A stretch of 64,000 nucleotides of DNA from Nemesobacter sp965249045. Lineage in GTDB: Bacteria > Desulfobacterota_D > UBA1144 > Nemesobacterales > Nemesobacteraceae. The notes beneath the pieces are model-generated. The model saw only the letters and a program-made list of their open reading frames with translations. It ran no database searches and was not told the origin of the DNA. Made by a program: the position numbers and the translations under genes. Below are positions 36,198-45,132 of the stretch, piece by piece. The DNA lies in assembly GCA_965249045.1 (NCBI GenBank), contig OZ252213.1, forward strand, positions 248,001 through 312,000, written 5' to 3'. Numbering within the stretch: the first letter of the stretch is position 1; each line of letters opens with the position of its first letter.

Positions 36198-38714
36198 TCA
36201 GTGGTCCTGCCCCTTGAAGAAAAAATTTCGCATCCTCCCGAGTACCTGTTCCGTTTTCCCGCAGAAAAAATCGCTCCCCGCAACGGAGTTGATAAAGAAC
36301 TTCCCGTAGTACTTCGACACTATGCGTCTGTCAAGAACCATAACCACGCCGCGGTCCGTCTTCGTGCGTATGAGTCTTCCGAAACCCTGCTTGAATCTTA
36401 GAACCGCGTGGGGAAGTATGTATTCGCGAAACGAATCGACATCCTGCTTTTCCATATACTCGATTTTCGCCTCTGTGACCGGGTCCGTGGGAACCTTGAA
36501 AGGAAGCCTGCATATGACGACCATCCTCAGGGAATCTCCGGGAATATCGACTCCCTCCCAGAAGCTGTCGGTCGCGAAAAGCACAGAGTTTCCGAGCGTC
36601 TTGAACTTCTCGAGCAGCAGGCCCCTCGGCATTTCTCCCTGCTTGAAAAGGGGAAAGTGTCCGAACCCGCTTTTCTCAAGGATCCGCCCCGTCTTCTCAT
36701 AAACCCTGTTAAGCGAAGAATAAGATGTAAAAAGCACCAATGCGTTTCCGTTCGTTACGGATATGGAATCGGATAATATCTGCGAGAGAGAATCTTCGTA
36801 TCCTTCTCGCCCGGGCTCGGGCATGTCCGCCGGGACCAGCAGCAGGGACTGTGTACGGAAATCAAACGGGGAATCAACGATCAGCCCCCTGAATCTTTCG
36901 TTATCCGAAAGTCCGATGTTTTTTTTCTGAAAATCAAAATTCTTATCAACGGCAAGCGACGCGGAGGTCATGACGACGGTCTTAGTCTTTGAGTAGAGTT
37001 TTTCTTCAAGCTCTTTGGATACGTCAAGTGGAGAAAGGTTGATGGAGCAGAAAATCGCCGCGCGTCTGCGGTTCCCTTCAAACCATCTGATGTAATTCTC
37101 GTCCCCCTCGCCGAAAAACCTTCCTATGACTTCGCGGAAGGCAACGGATCTTTTAGCGATGCCGCCAAGTTCGGCGGTGAGCTTTATGTAGGAATCCGCG
37201 CGCGGTGAGGCTTCAACCACTCCCAGCAGGTGGGTTATCTCGTTTCCAAGCGAGAAAAGAGATTTTTCAAGTGCCCCGAAGCGCTCCTTCACACCAGTCC
37301 ATTTCTCATGCCCCGAAACCTCTTCTGTAAGCCTCAGGCTTATCGCCGTTTCACCCGACATCTCCGCTCCGAAGCTGTAAAGCGAATTAAAGACTTCCTC
37401 GCTTACGGCTTCGATTCGCTCAACGGCCCTCGCAAGACCACCGCCCGAGCGCTCGAAAATCTCCCTTAGAACGGGATCCCTTTCCTTCTGCGCAAGATGC
37501 GAGATGTAGGATACAATTCCCTTGTCCCCGCCTTTGTTTTTCCGGGAGCGAAGCCTCGAGAGCGTCTTCATAATCCCGTGCTTGCTCAGTTTCAGACTGA
37601 AATGTGAAGTCGCCGCCTCGGCAATATTGTGCGCCTCATCGAAAACAACCTTCGCGTAGCGGGGAATTATCCCGAAATCCGAATCGGGTCCCGCCGTCCC
37701 CTTTATCGCGACATCGGAAAAAAGCATGTGGTGGTTAGAGACCAGCACAGAAGCCCTAGAGAGTTCCCTGCGGGACTTAAAGAAAAAGCAACTCGAATAG
37801 TGGGGGCACTTGGTCGCCGGGCAGCTTTCGCTTTCCGCAGACACCCTGTCCCACACGTCGTCAGGGGGCGTGAAGGCGAGATCGGAGAGTGAACCGTCCG
37901 TAGTAATGTTCGCCCACTCGAGTATGTCCTTCATTGACCCTCTTTCTCCGTCATCTATAAAATCGAAAAGATCCTGCCCCACTGCTTCACCGCGCAGAAG
38001 ACAGAAATAGTTTCTCATTCCCTTAACGAGCGCGTAATCAAACTTCTTCGGGAAAACATCCCGAAGAAGCGGAAGGTCCTTGTTTATCAATTGCTCCTGC
38101 AGATTAATGGTGTTTGTGGAGACCAGCACCCTCTCATTGTTGTTAATTGACCAGAGGATGGAGGGTATGAGATAGGAAAGAGTTTTTCCGGTACCTGTGC
38201 CAGCCTCTATCATGGATAAGTATTCATCGTTAAAGGCCTCGGTTACGTTTGAGAGAACTTCAAGCTGCTCGTCTCTGTATTCATACTTCTCCCCCAGAAC
38301 TTGGGCTACCGGGCCTGCTGGCAAAAGATATTCCCTTGCGGATTCATTATCAACGCGTACCTTCTCTCCCGGAACAAAAGGCTCGACCACGACGTATACC
38401 TTCTCGACCTCGCTGTCCACTATGTAGAAACCGACCCCTTTGTTTCCGAAAGCCGAAGCGACGGCCACATCCTGCGGCGAGGGCTCAAGGTTGCCCGAGG
38501 GATGGTTGTGTATGACCACGTTTCCCAACTTTGCCGCATCAAGAATCGCCGGAACCGCCTGGCGGTTACCGCGGGCAAAGACCCTGACGTCGTAAACCAG
38601 GGAGCTTTCGTTTATCTTCCCGACGAAAAAAACCTCGTTTCCGTAGGCCTCGGTTATTGCATCCCTAATGAATTCGACAGCCTCCGGGGTAAAGTAACTT
38701 TCGATCATATCCAC
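36198..38714 (-). CDS. DinG-family helicase with an N-terminal RadC/JAMM-like domain
   Basis: This 838-residue protein joins two domains. Residues about 1-115 resemble JAB/MPN (RadC-like) metalloproteases: Glu27, the motif HNHPSGN at 69-75, and Asp82 in SPQDVAVAS. From about residue 125 it is an XPD/DinG-type superfamily 2 helicase, with Walker A EAGTGTGKTLSYL at 170-182, DEAH in VVFDEAHNIAE, four cysteines for a 4Fe-4S cluster (one in RNYFCLL, three in CPATKCPHYSSC), and motif VI LRFKQGFGRLIRT. It should unwind DNA or DNA-RNA hybrids 5' to 3'. The role of the JAMM domain is unknown. The frame is continuous. Confidence 0.9.
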   Translation of the reverse strand: MDMIESYFTPEAVEFIRDAITEAYGNEVFFVGKINESSLVYDVRVFARGNRQAVPAILDAAKLGNVVIHNHPSGNLEPSPQDVAVASAFGNKGVGFYIVDSEVEKVYVVVEPFVPGEKVRVDNESAREYLLPAGPVAQVLGEKYEYRDEQLEVLSNVTEAFNDEYLSMIEAGTGTGKTLSYLIPSILWSINNNERVLVSTNTINLQEQLINKDLPLLRDVFPKKFDYALVKGMRNYFCLLRGEAVGQDLFDFIDDGERGSMKDILEWANITTDGSLSDLAFTPPDDVWDRVSAESESCPATKCPHYSSCFFFKSRRELSRASVLVSNHHMLFSDVAIKGTAGPDSDFGIIPRYAKVVFDEAHNIAEAATSHFSLKLSKHGIMKTLSRLRSRKNKGGDKGIVSYISHLAQKERDPVLREIFERSGGGLARAVERIEAVSEEVFNSLYSFGAEMSGETAISLRLTEEVSGHEKWTGVKERFGALEKSLFSLGNEITHLLGVVEASPRADSYIKLTAELGGIAKRSVAFREVIGRFFGEGDENYIRWFEGNRRRAAIFCSINLSPLDVSKELEEKLYSKTKTVVMTSASLAVDKNFDFQKKNIGLSDNERFRGLIVDSPFDFRTQSLLLVPADMPEPGREGYEDSLSQILSDSISVTNGNALVLFTSYSSLNRVYEKTGRILEKSGFGHFPLFKQGEMPRGLLLEKFKTLGNSVLFATDSFWEGVDIPGDSLRMVVICRLPFKVPTDPVTEAKIEYMEKQDVDSFREYILPHAVLRFKQGFGRLIRTKTDRGVVMVLDRRIVSKYYGKFFINSVAGSDFFCGKTEQVLGRMRNFFFKGQDH

Positions 38715-38802
38715 TTAATATTACACAGAGGCATTAATAACAAAACTTCCTAAGAGATGTTGCCTTGCCCTTCAGGCTTCGGTAGCCTGTTTTGCGGGTC
38801 GG

Positions 38803-38892
38803 GAGGGATGGCCGAGCGGTTTAAGGCGCTGGTCTCGAAAACCAGTGGGGTCCTTGTGGCCCTCGTGGGTTCGAATCCCACTCCCTCCGCCA
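38803..38892 (+). tRNA. tRNA-Ser (CGA)
   Basis: A 90-nt cloverleaf starts GGAGGGATGGCCGAGCGG and ends TCCCTCCGCCA. The acceptor stem GGAGGGA pairs with TCCCTCC. The anticodon arm CTGGT-CTCGAAA-ACCAG gives CGA. A long variable arm, as in class II tRNAs, is present, and TTCGAATC forms the T loop. The 3' CCA is encoded. Confidence 0.97.
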
Positions 38893-39080
38893 TTAGCTTA
38901 TCTCGAACTCTTCTATCCCGAGATAGCGAATTCCGTGGGAAGCCCAGCATTTGCTGACCCAAGCCCGTTCCCGGGAAAAGCAAACTGTATCGAAACGTAT
39001 CTGTCTGATAAGTGGGCGATACCGCTCCAAGCCTATGTAACGTCATAGATGAAGAATTGAAAAAAGCCATCCGTGCTGCT

Positions 39081-39178
39081 GTGCGGTGAATAGCGATCTT
39101 ATTTGCCGCATATTTTGCGGTGATTTCTCTTGCTTGTGCGGTGAATAAAGGTTATAATCACTGCAAACAATGCGGTGA
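39081..39178. repeat. Four TGCGGTGA operator-like repeats upstream of the Fic gene
   Basis: The octamer TGCGGTGA occurs at about 39082-39089, 39116-39123, 39137-39144 and 39171-39178, all in the same direction, with A/T-rich flanks (GAATA or GATTT following). One copy lies in the spacer between the -35 and -10 elements and one between the -10 and the ATG. The Fic protein has a C-terminal winged-helix domain that could bind them. Confidence 0.75.
39130..39158 (+). promoter_or_regulatory. Sigma-70 promoter of the Fic gene
   Basis: TTGCTT (39130-39135) and a perfect TATAAT (39153-39158) are separated by exactly 17 bp. The -10 ends 25 bp before the ATG at 39184. A TGCGGTGA repeat fills most of the spacer, so a bound regulator would block RNA polymerase. 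Confidence 0.75.
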
Positions 39179-39183
39179 TTAAT

Positions 39184-40296
39184 ATGTGGATACATGGACA
39201 TAATAACTGGCCGAAGTTCACTTGGGATGCCGAAAAACTCACTTCCAGGCTTGCCGATGTGCGATACCGTCAGGGTCGCCTGTTAGGCAGAATGGAAAGA
39301 TTAGGTTTTGAACTCAAGCGAGAGGCAACCTTAAGCACGCTGACAAGCGATGTTGTTAAATCAGCGGCGATCGAAGGAGAAAAGCTGAATCCCCAGGAGG
39401 TTCGTTCGTCAATCGCTCGCCGATTAGGCATTGATACTGCTGGTCCTGTACCAGCAAGCCTCGATGTTGAAGGTATTGTTGAGATAATGCTGGATGCGAC
39501 CCAGCAATTCACTAAACCCTTAACAAAAAAAAGGTTGTTTGACTGGCATGCCGCACTATTTTCAACAGGTCGCAGTGGCACGCGTCGCATCACAGCCGGT
39601 AGCTGGCGCTCCGTCGAATCCGGTTCAATGCAAGTGGTTTCAGGCCCTATCGGACGTGAAAAAGTTCATTTTGAGGCTCCAAGTGCGGAGCGGCTTGCGC
39701 ATGAGATGGCAGAATTTCTGGCATGGTTTGAGGGCAAAAACGATGTTGACCCTGTGCTCAGAGCTGGCATCGCCCATCTGTGGTTTGTGACGATTCATCC
39801 ATTCAAGGATGGTAACGGCTGTATTGCCAGAGCAATTACCGATATGGCCTTGGCACGTGCTGACGGCATGCCGTATCGCTTTTACAGTCTTTCATCACAA
39901 ATTGAATCTGAGCGTAAGGATTATTACGATCAACTGGAAAAGCAACAACGCGGCACACTGGAGATAACAGGTTGGCTCAAGTGGTTCTTGGATTGCCTTG
40001 GTCGCGCAATTGTCGGCGCCGAAGACACACTGAGCGCCGTATTGTTTAAAGCAGGGCTATGGGAAAAAATTAATCGGCAGCCTGTTAACGAACGTCCGCG
40101 TCTGATTGTTAATCGTATGCTCGAGGATGGCTTTAAGGGCAATATGAACACCTCAAAATATGCCAAGCTGGCCAAGTGCTCCCCAGATACGGCACTACGG
40201 GACATTCAGGACTTAAAGTCACGCGGCATCTTTATTCAGAATCCCGGTGGCGGACGAAGCACAAGCTACCGTTTGACAAGTAACATCTCCGAGTAA
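39184..40296 (+). CDS. Fic family protein with changed catalytic motif and C-terminal winged helix
   Basis: The 370-residue protein begins with a DUF4172-like region (WIHGHNNWPKFTWD) and carries a class II-type inhibitory motif SAAIEG at about residues 60-65. The Fic core motif reads HPFKDGNGCIAR (His205). Canonical Fic proteins have HPF-x-D/E-GNGR, so the Arg is replaced by Cys at about position 213. Active Fic enzymes transfer AMP or another nucleotide part to target hydroxyl groups; the change may weaken or abolish this. The C-terminal 80 residues form a winged helix (AKCSPDTALRDIQDLKSRGI). I chose ATG 39184; a GTG nine bases upstream is possible. Confidence 0.88.
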   Translation: MWIHGHNNWPKFTWDAEKLTSRLADVRYRQGRLLGRMERLGFELKREATLSTLTSDVVKSAAIEGEKLNPQEVRSSIARRLGIDTAGPVPASLDVEGIVEIMLDATQQFTKPLTKKRLFDWHAALFSTGRSGTRRITAGSWRSVESGSMQVVSGPIGREKVHFEAPSAERLAHEMAEFLAWFEGKNDVDPVLRAGIAHLWFVTIHPFKDGNGCIARAITDMALARADGMPYRFYSLSSQIESERKDYYDQLEKQQRGTLEITGWLKWFLDCLGRAIVGAEDTLSAVLFKAGLWEKINRQPVNERPRLIVNRMLEDGFKGNMNTSKYAKLAKCSPDTALRDIQDLKSRGIFIQNPGGGRSTSYRLTSNISE

Positions 40297-40610
40297 GTCG
40301 TGAACGATCCCGAACATGGATTAGAACCTGGGGCGGATACCTTGCGCCACGCGGGCGTTTCTAATGCACGGATTGAGTAGTCCGAATCGCGGTCATAATG
40401 GTACAATTAGTTCCTGTAAAACCACGGTTTGTTTTACAGGGCAAAGTGTCGCATTTACTCTGATGATGCATGGAAAGCTCAAAGCATGAGCGGGACTGAA
40501 CACCGCCATAAATTGAGTCTTCCGTAGATTTCACACTAATCTGGAACCAAACCCGGAGAGTTGGGAGAGTTTCGCACGGCTTCGTTTTTTCATCGAACCG
40601 AAAGAGGCGG
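40297..40610. other. Intergenic region with a perfect 10-bp stem-loop
   Basis: Between the Fic gene and the convergent rnr lie about 310 bp. CCTGTAAAAC (40413-40422) and GTTTTACAGG (40431-40440) form a perfect 10-bp stem with an 8-nt loop. No T-run follows on either strand, so it is not a standard terminator. I see no gene; a 100-codon minus-strand frame here lacks any recognisable feature. Confidence 0.5.
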
Positions 40611-42569
40611 TCAGGATACAAGATCGAAGGTAAGCCTTCTTCTCTCCGTATCCGCCGAAACAAGCTTCACGCGAATTTCCTCTCCGAGTTCAAACCACTT
40701 TCTTTTCCTGCCCCTGCCCTTGTAAGAATGCTCGGGAATAAGTCCTTCGACGAAGTGTTCCTTTGTCTCTATGAAGACCCCGAAGGGATGTATGCTGAGT
40801 ATTTTCCCGTGGAATACGTCGCCCACGCGGGTTTTCATGAAGTTCACGGTCTCAAGGTTCATGAACTGGCGCTCCGCGTTTTCGGCCACTCTCTCCAAGA
40901 TCGAGCAGCGTTCGGCGATCCGTTTTAGAAGGGCGGAGTCGTAGGAAGGGTCTTTTTTCGCCAGTATATCGTTGAGAATCCTGTGGACAACAAGATCGGA
41001 ATACCTTCTTATGGGTGAAGTAAAATGAGTGTAATCGTCTATAGCGAGACCGAAATGGGGGACATGTTTTGTCGAGTAAACAGCTTTTTTGAGTGCGCGC
41101 AGAATCATGAAATTTATCTGTTCCCGGTCTCTTCTTCCCGAAGCAGCCTTCATCACCGCCTGGATGTCCGGCTGCTTCGCTCGTGCTGCGAGATTAGCTT
41201 TGATACCTATCTTGAGAAGGCTTTCGCGCAGTTGCTCTATGGAATCCGGATCCGGAGGTTCGTGGATTCTGTAAATCGATTCGAAACCGGTTTTAAAAAT
41301 AAACTCCGCAACTACGGAGTTGGCCATGATCATAAACTCCTCTATTATCTCATGGGCAACGTTTCGCTTAAACCTGTCGACATCCCTTACCTCTCCTGTG
41401 GAATCGCGAAGCAGTACGGCCTCGGGGAAATCAAAGTCAAGACCGCCTTTTCCGATTCTAAGCTCCCTGAGTTTGGCATAAAGCTCTCTCATCAAAAGCA
41501 GGGAAGAAGCGATGTTTTTGCTAAGGGATGACGAGACGGCGCCGTTTCCTTCTAAAACGGCCGCAACTTCGGAGTAGGTGAGTCTCGCGGAGCTTTTTAT
41601 CACGCTGTTGTATATCCTTGAGTCCTTAAGCCTTCCCGAGGAATCGAAGTCCATCTCAACCGTCTTGGTAAGCCGTCTTTTTCTCGGACGCAGGCTGCAA
41701 AGATCGTTTGAAAGTTCCTTGGGAAGCATGGGAATCACCCTGTCTGAAAGGTAAGTGCTGGTAGCTCTGCGTGCGGCCTCATCATCACACGCGCTTCCGC
41801 AAACCACGTAATGAGAAACATCCGCGATGCTTACCCAGAGTCTGTACCCTTTGCCCTTTCGGATTCTTTTTATGCCAACGGCGTCGTCAAAATCCTTAGC
41901 GTCATCCCCGTCTATGGTGAAAATGGTTTCTTTCTCAAGATTCACTCTTGCCGAAAGATCTCCGTTTGAAAGTTCCGCGCTTAGAACCCCGACTTCCTTC
42001 GTCACGTCACGCGAGAAACCCGTCGGAAGACGGTACTCGGAGATAATCCCCTTTTTTTCGGTTTCAATTTCTCCAGATATACCGAGACGCTCGGTCACTC
42101 TAGCTAAATTCTTTCCCAACTGAACCTCTATGATCACGAGTTCTCCGTCGGAAAAGTTCCCTTTCCCCCCTTCATTTTCAATCTCATACTCGGGAATCTC
42201 CGCTTTTCTCGGGCAAGCAACGAACCCCTCCGGGGTTTTCCTCAGGTCGGCCAGGACTCCAGGGGATTTCCCGTTGGAAAAGCTGTCTAGCACGGTTTTT
42301 TTCCGGTTCCCGTTTACAGGGGAACCGGAAAAACTTGAACGCCGACGGTCTTTCCCATCTGTCTTTTTTCCGGGTTTTCCAAAGCGGTAGCGGCCCTTGG
42401 AAGTCCTTTTTAGCTTTCCCTCAAGGATCATCCGCTCCAGTGTAGCCCGGAGATCCTCTCTTTTTTTCTCCGGAATGTTAAGTCCCCGGAGAATATTGCC
42501 CTCGGAGAGGCTTTTCCCCTCTTTTCCGCTGAGCAGTTTTAAAATCCCTAGTTCTCTTTTACTCGTCAT
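40611..42569 (-). CDS. rnr: Ribonuclease R (RNB family exoribonuclease)
   Basis: RNase R degrades structured RNA from the 3' end. The 652-residue protein has an N-terminal helix-turn-helix-like region, cold-shock-type domains, and the RNB domain with the catalytic aspartates in FTIDGDDAKDFDDAVG. Its segment FGLAIDDYTHFTSPIRRYSDLVVHR is diagnostic, and a C-terminal S1 domain (FHGKILSIHPFGVFIETKEH) follows. It is somewhat shorter than the E. coli enzyme. It is alone on its strand. Confidence 0.94.
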   Translation of the reverse strand: MTSKRELGILKLLSGKEGKSLSEGNILRGLNIPEKKREDLRATLERMILEGKLKRTSKGRYRFGKPGKKTDGKDRRRSSFSGSPVNGNRKKTVLDSFSNGKSPGVLADLRKTPEGFVACPRKAEIPEYEIENEGGKGNFSDGELVIIEVQLGKNLARVTERLGISGEIETEKKGIISEYRLPTGFSRDVTKEVGVLSAELSNGDLSARVNLEKETIFTIDGDDAKDFDDAVGIKRIRKGKGYRLWVSIADVSHYVVCGSACDDEAARRATSTYLSDRVIPMLPKELSNDLCSLRPRKRRLTKTVEMDFDSSGRLKDSRIYNSVIKSSARLTYSEVAAVLEGNGAVSSSLSKNIASSLLLMRELYAKLRELRIGKGGLDFDFPEAVLLRDSTGEVRDVDRFKRNVAHEIIEEFMIMANSVVAEFIFKTGFESIYRIHEPPDPDSIEQLRESLLKIGIKANLAARAKQPDIQAVMKAASGRRDREQINFMILRALKKAVYSTKHVPHFGLAIDDYTHFTSPIRRYSDLVVHRILNDILAKKDPSYDSALLKRIAERCSILERVAENAERQFMNLETVNFMKTRVGDVFHGKILSIHPFGVFIETKEHFVEGLIPEHSYKGRGRKRKWFELGEEIRVKLVSADTERRRLTFDLVS

Positions 42570-42683
42570 GATGTGAATTCAGGTTCCTCGCCGCGGGAAA
42601 CTCTCTGCTTTAAGAATTGAAATTTACGCGGTCTTGTATACAATAGTGCCGTTTTTTATTAATTCTGCTTGTTGGAGTTTCGT

Positions 42684-42866
42684 ATGCTTAGAACAAACAT
42701 TCTCGGAGGAATTCTTATAACCGCACTTGTTCTTTTTATAGTTGGTTTCGGGATTTCCCTCAAATTTTCACTCGACTGGTCTTTTTACTTCAAGGTTCTT
42801 TCGGTAGTCGGCGCGGTCGCGCTTACGGTTTCCTTGATAATCCACCTTATACCTTCAAGAAACTGA
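42684..42866 (+). CDS. Small two-helix membrane protein of unknown function
   Basis: The 60-residue product starting MLRTNILGG has two hydrophobic stretches (about 6-26 and 35-54) and a short tail IPSRN. The ATG at 42684 has GGAG six bases upstream. I do not recognise a family. It sits between the divergent start of rnr and the convergent pilM. Confidence 0.5.
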   Translation: MLRTNILGGILITALVLFIVGFGISLKFSLDWSFYFKVLSVVGAVALTVSLIIHLIPSRN

Positions 42867-42905
42867 GTCCGGTACGCGGAATTTCTTACCAGTTTTTTTT
42901 CCTTT

Positions 42906-43913
42906 TCACAAACCCCTCAGCGCAAGACCTACCGCAACTGCCATCTTCGGGGCCAGATGCTCAATGTACTCTGGGTCAAAACGCGAATCCGAAACGCCGA
43001 TATTCCGAAAAGGATTTGAGATCTCAACCGGAACCCCCGTGGCTTGCCCAAGAGTGTCTGCCATAGTCGCGATTCTGGAAGATCCCCCGGAAATAATCAC
43101 GCGGTCAAGCCCGCCCCCGCCATCGTCAAGAACCGCTTTTATCTCGCCCGCGGCGCGTGTGGCGAAATCAGAGAAAACGGCCTTTATATCTTCGTATCTG
43201 TCGTACCCCTTTATGCTGCACTTTATTCTCTCCGCCTCCTCATAGGTGATTTTGAACTTCTCCATAAGACGAAAGGTAACCCATTGTCCTCCAAGCGGAA
43301 TATCCCTTAGCATTAAAGGTACGCCACCCTCCAAAACGCTTAAGTTGATTACCGACGCCCCGATGTTCACAAGAGCTACTTTTTCACCACGACTTCCGCA
43401 AGAAACTGCGTAGGCGCTTGAAAGAGCCATAGCGTCAATATCAATTATCCGGGCGCGGAGGCCTGCGGAGAAAACCGAACTTTTATATTCCTGTGCCGTT
43501 CTTTTTGAAACCGCCGCGATCAGTACCGGGACCTCCGTGGATTTTCCATTTTGCCGGGAAAGCGGTGTGTAACTGTAATTAACCCCGCCAAGGTTTCTGA
43601 AAAGACTGGCGTTCACAAGGTCCGGAACAAGTTTCTCCATGTCTTTTCTGAGAAAGGTTCCGGGAACATTGACGATGTTTGAAGCAACGGCTTTGCCGGA
43701 GATGCCTATCACCACCCTTTTAGTCTTTATGCCAAGCCCGGAAACAAGATTTGAGACAACCCCGGAAACCACATCACCTCTTGAAATCGATTTGCCGGTT
43801 ATGGCGCCGCTTGGAAGCATTGCCTCTCCGATATTCTCAAGCCGGTAATTTCCGTCCCCATATGCCAGTTCCACAGCCTTAACGGAATTTGAACCTATAT
43901 CTATCCCAACCAT
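42906..43913 (-). CDS. pilM: PilM-like actin-fold ATPase of type IV pilus assembly
   Basis: The 335-residue protein has the actin-like ATPase motifs of PilM: VGIDIGSNSVKAVEL at the start, RVVIGISGKAVASNIV, VALVNIGASVINLSVL in the middle, and RVIISGGSSRIATMAD near the end. PilM binds the cytoplasmic tail of PilN in the pilus or type II secretion platform. GAGGG lies upstream of the ATG. The usual neighbours pilN, pilO, pilP and pilQ are not here, so it is an orphan copy. Confidence 0.85.
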   Translation of the reverse strand: MVGIDIGSNSVKAVELAYGDGNYRLENIGEAMLPSGAITGKSISRGDVVSGVVSNLVSGLGIKTKRVVIGISGKAVASNIVNVPGTFLRKDMEKLVPDLVNASLFRNLGGVNYSYTPLSRQNGKSTEVPVLIAAVSKRTAQEYKSSVFSAGLRARIIDIDAMALSSAYAVSCGSRGEKVALVNIGASVINLSVLEGGVPLMLRDIPLGGQWVTFRLMEKFKITYEEAERIKCSIKGYDRYEDIKAVFSDFATRAAGEIKAVLDDGGGGLDRVIISGGSSRIATMADTLGQATGVPVEISNPFRNIGVSDSRFDPEYIEHLAPKMAVAVGLALRGL

Positions 43914-44005
43914 GGAGTTTTTTCCCTCAGAGAACGAATCCGGCGGCGAAACTTACTGAAAGCCAACTTTTTTAGTGGAGAAATCAACAAACTGGGGATG
44001 GAAGA

Positions 44006-44371
44006 CTACTCTTCCACAAGGTCGTAATATACTTGTACTTCTCTTGAATAGTCCTCTTCGGGAAAATTATCGAAACTTGCCGTGAAGAAAAAGCTTTCCC
44101 CCGGGTCAAGTCTATCCCCTTCCTCAACGAGCACGGAGGTTACGGCAAGGGCGTTTCCATCTGAATCTTTTATGAAGATAACTACGTAAACCAACTGCAC
44201 GGGAAAATCCGCCGTGTTCTCGACGGCGCCGTTAAAATCCACGCTACCGTCAGAGTTTTCGGTCTGGAGAATCGGTCCACCAAACTTGACGACGGATTCA
44301 TCCTCCGCGACACAAGCCGCAAGAAAGGAAACCGCAAAGACAAATGATATGATCAGAAAGCTTTTTTTCAT
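44006..44371 (-). CDS. Putative lipoprotein, FxLyD-like domain
   Basis: The 121-residue protein has a lipoprotein signal peptide ending in SFLAAC (Cys20). The mature part is a single beta-rich domain (GGPILQTENSDGSVDFNGAVENTADFPV, here quoted only by its start and end GGPILQ and ADFPV) with SFFFTASFDNF, like the FxLyD domains of secreted proteins. Its start overlaps the stop of the upstream membrane protein by four bases, so the two are co-translated. The function is unknown; it may bind or stabilise the neighbouring sensor-like protein. Confidence 0.7.
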   Translation of the reverse strand: MKKSFLIISFVFAVSFLAACVAEDESVVKFGGPILQTENSDGSVDFNGAVENTADFPVQLVYVVIFIKDSDGNALAVTSVLVEEGDRLDPGESFFFTASFDNFPEEDYSREVQVYYDLVEE

Positions 44372-45132
44372 TTTTCCTGCTTAGTGGCCGCGTTTGAAAT
44401 CGAAATGACGTTCGCCGCGTCCGCGGTTTTCTCCTTCGGGGATTTTTTATCTTCCAAAGCGTGGTCCTCTATTATATCTCCGAGCACCTTGTGCATCAGT
44501 TTAAGCGCGCTTATGGAGTGTTCCTTTAGATAGCCCTCTCCTCCGAAAGGTATCTCTTCCTTCCTCCTCTTGAAAAACAGATGAAGGATGAAGGCCTGGT
44601 TATTAAGCACCACTAAAATGGCTACGTAAAGCAAAAAGTTGTCGGCGAAAACCTTTTTCATCAATGTTTTCGTATCAGAATCAATTTTAACTATGCCAAG
44701 TGGCCCCTCGGCCTGCGGAACGAGAAACGGAACGGAAACGGAAATTTTCCCGGCGTATTTCTCAACCGAGTATCCCTCGGGCGGATAGGAATTTTCCATG
44801 AAATGTCCGGAAGCCATTTCGCTTTCCTGCTGTTTCGTGAAAGTGACACTGAAGAACTTGGGGGAAACTCCGAAGGTGTTAAACAGTTTTTCCCTGCCAA
44901 GCCTCTGGTCAAGAAAAAGGTAGAACTCGTCGCTTGTAGGCGCCTCTCCGCGGTCCTGATAGAAGCTGGTTGCCTGGTCGCCTATCGTTTCTGCGATGGC
45001 TCGTGTCTTTGTGACAAACTCTTTTTTCGCGTTGTCAAACTGGAAATAAAACACCCCCCCTATAAGGGCGATAATGCCCAGCTCAACCATAGATATTTTG
45101 AACAGCAGTCCAAGTTTCTGGTTCAGGCGCAT
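44368..45132 (-). CDS. Two-helix membrane protein with an extracytoplasmic sensor-like domain
   Basis: The 254-residue protein has an N-terminal membrane helix (about 12-32). A domain of about 130 residues outside the membrane follows, with alpha-helical KTRAIAETIGDQATSFYQDRG typical of Cache/DUF3365-type sensors. A second helix lies near residues 165-185, and the cytoplasmic tail of about 70 residues has no kinase, HAMP or methyl-accepting motif. It begins inside the 3' end of an XRE regulator gene and ends inside the start of a lipoprotein gene. It looks like the membrane part of a small signalling unit. Confidence 0.7.
   Translation of the reverse strand: MRLNQKLGLLFKISMVELGIIALIGGVFYFQFDNAKKEFVTKTRAIAETIGDQATSFYQDRGEAPTSDEFYLFLDQRLGREKLFNTFGVSPKFFSVTFTKQQESEMASGHFMENSYPPEGYSVEKYAGKISVSVPFLVPQAEGPLGIVKIDSDTKTLMKKVFADNFLLYVAILVVLNNQAFILHLFFKRRKEEIPFGGEGYLKEHSISALKLMHKVLGDIIEDHALEDKKSPKEKTADAANVISISNAATKQEK

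Noticed and set aside
38301..38753. 150-codon plus-strand frame near the DinG start
   Set aside because: It is antisense to the conserved JAMM domain of the helicase fusion; no family features.
40361..40663. 100-codon minus-strand frame downstream of Fic
   Set aside because: It overlaps the rnr 3' end and the stem-loop, and has an irregular composition without motif.
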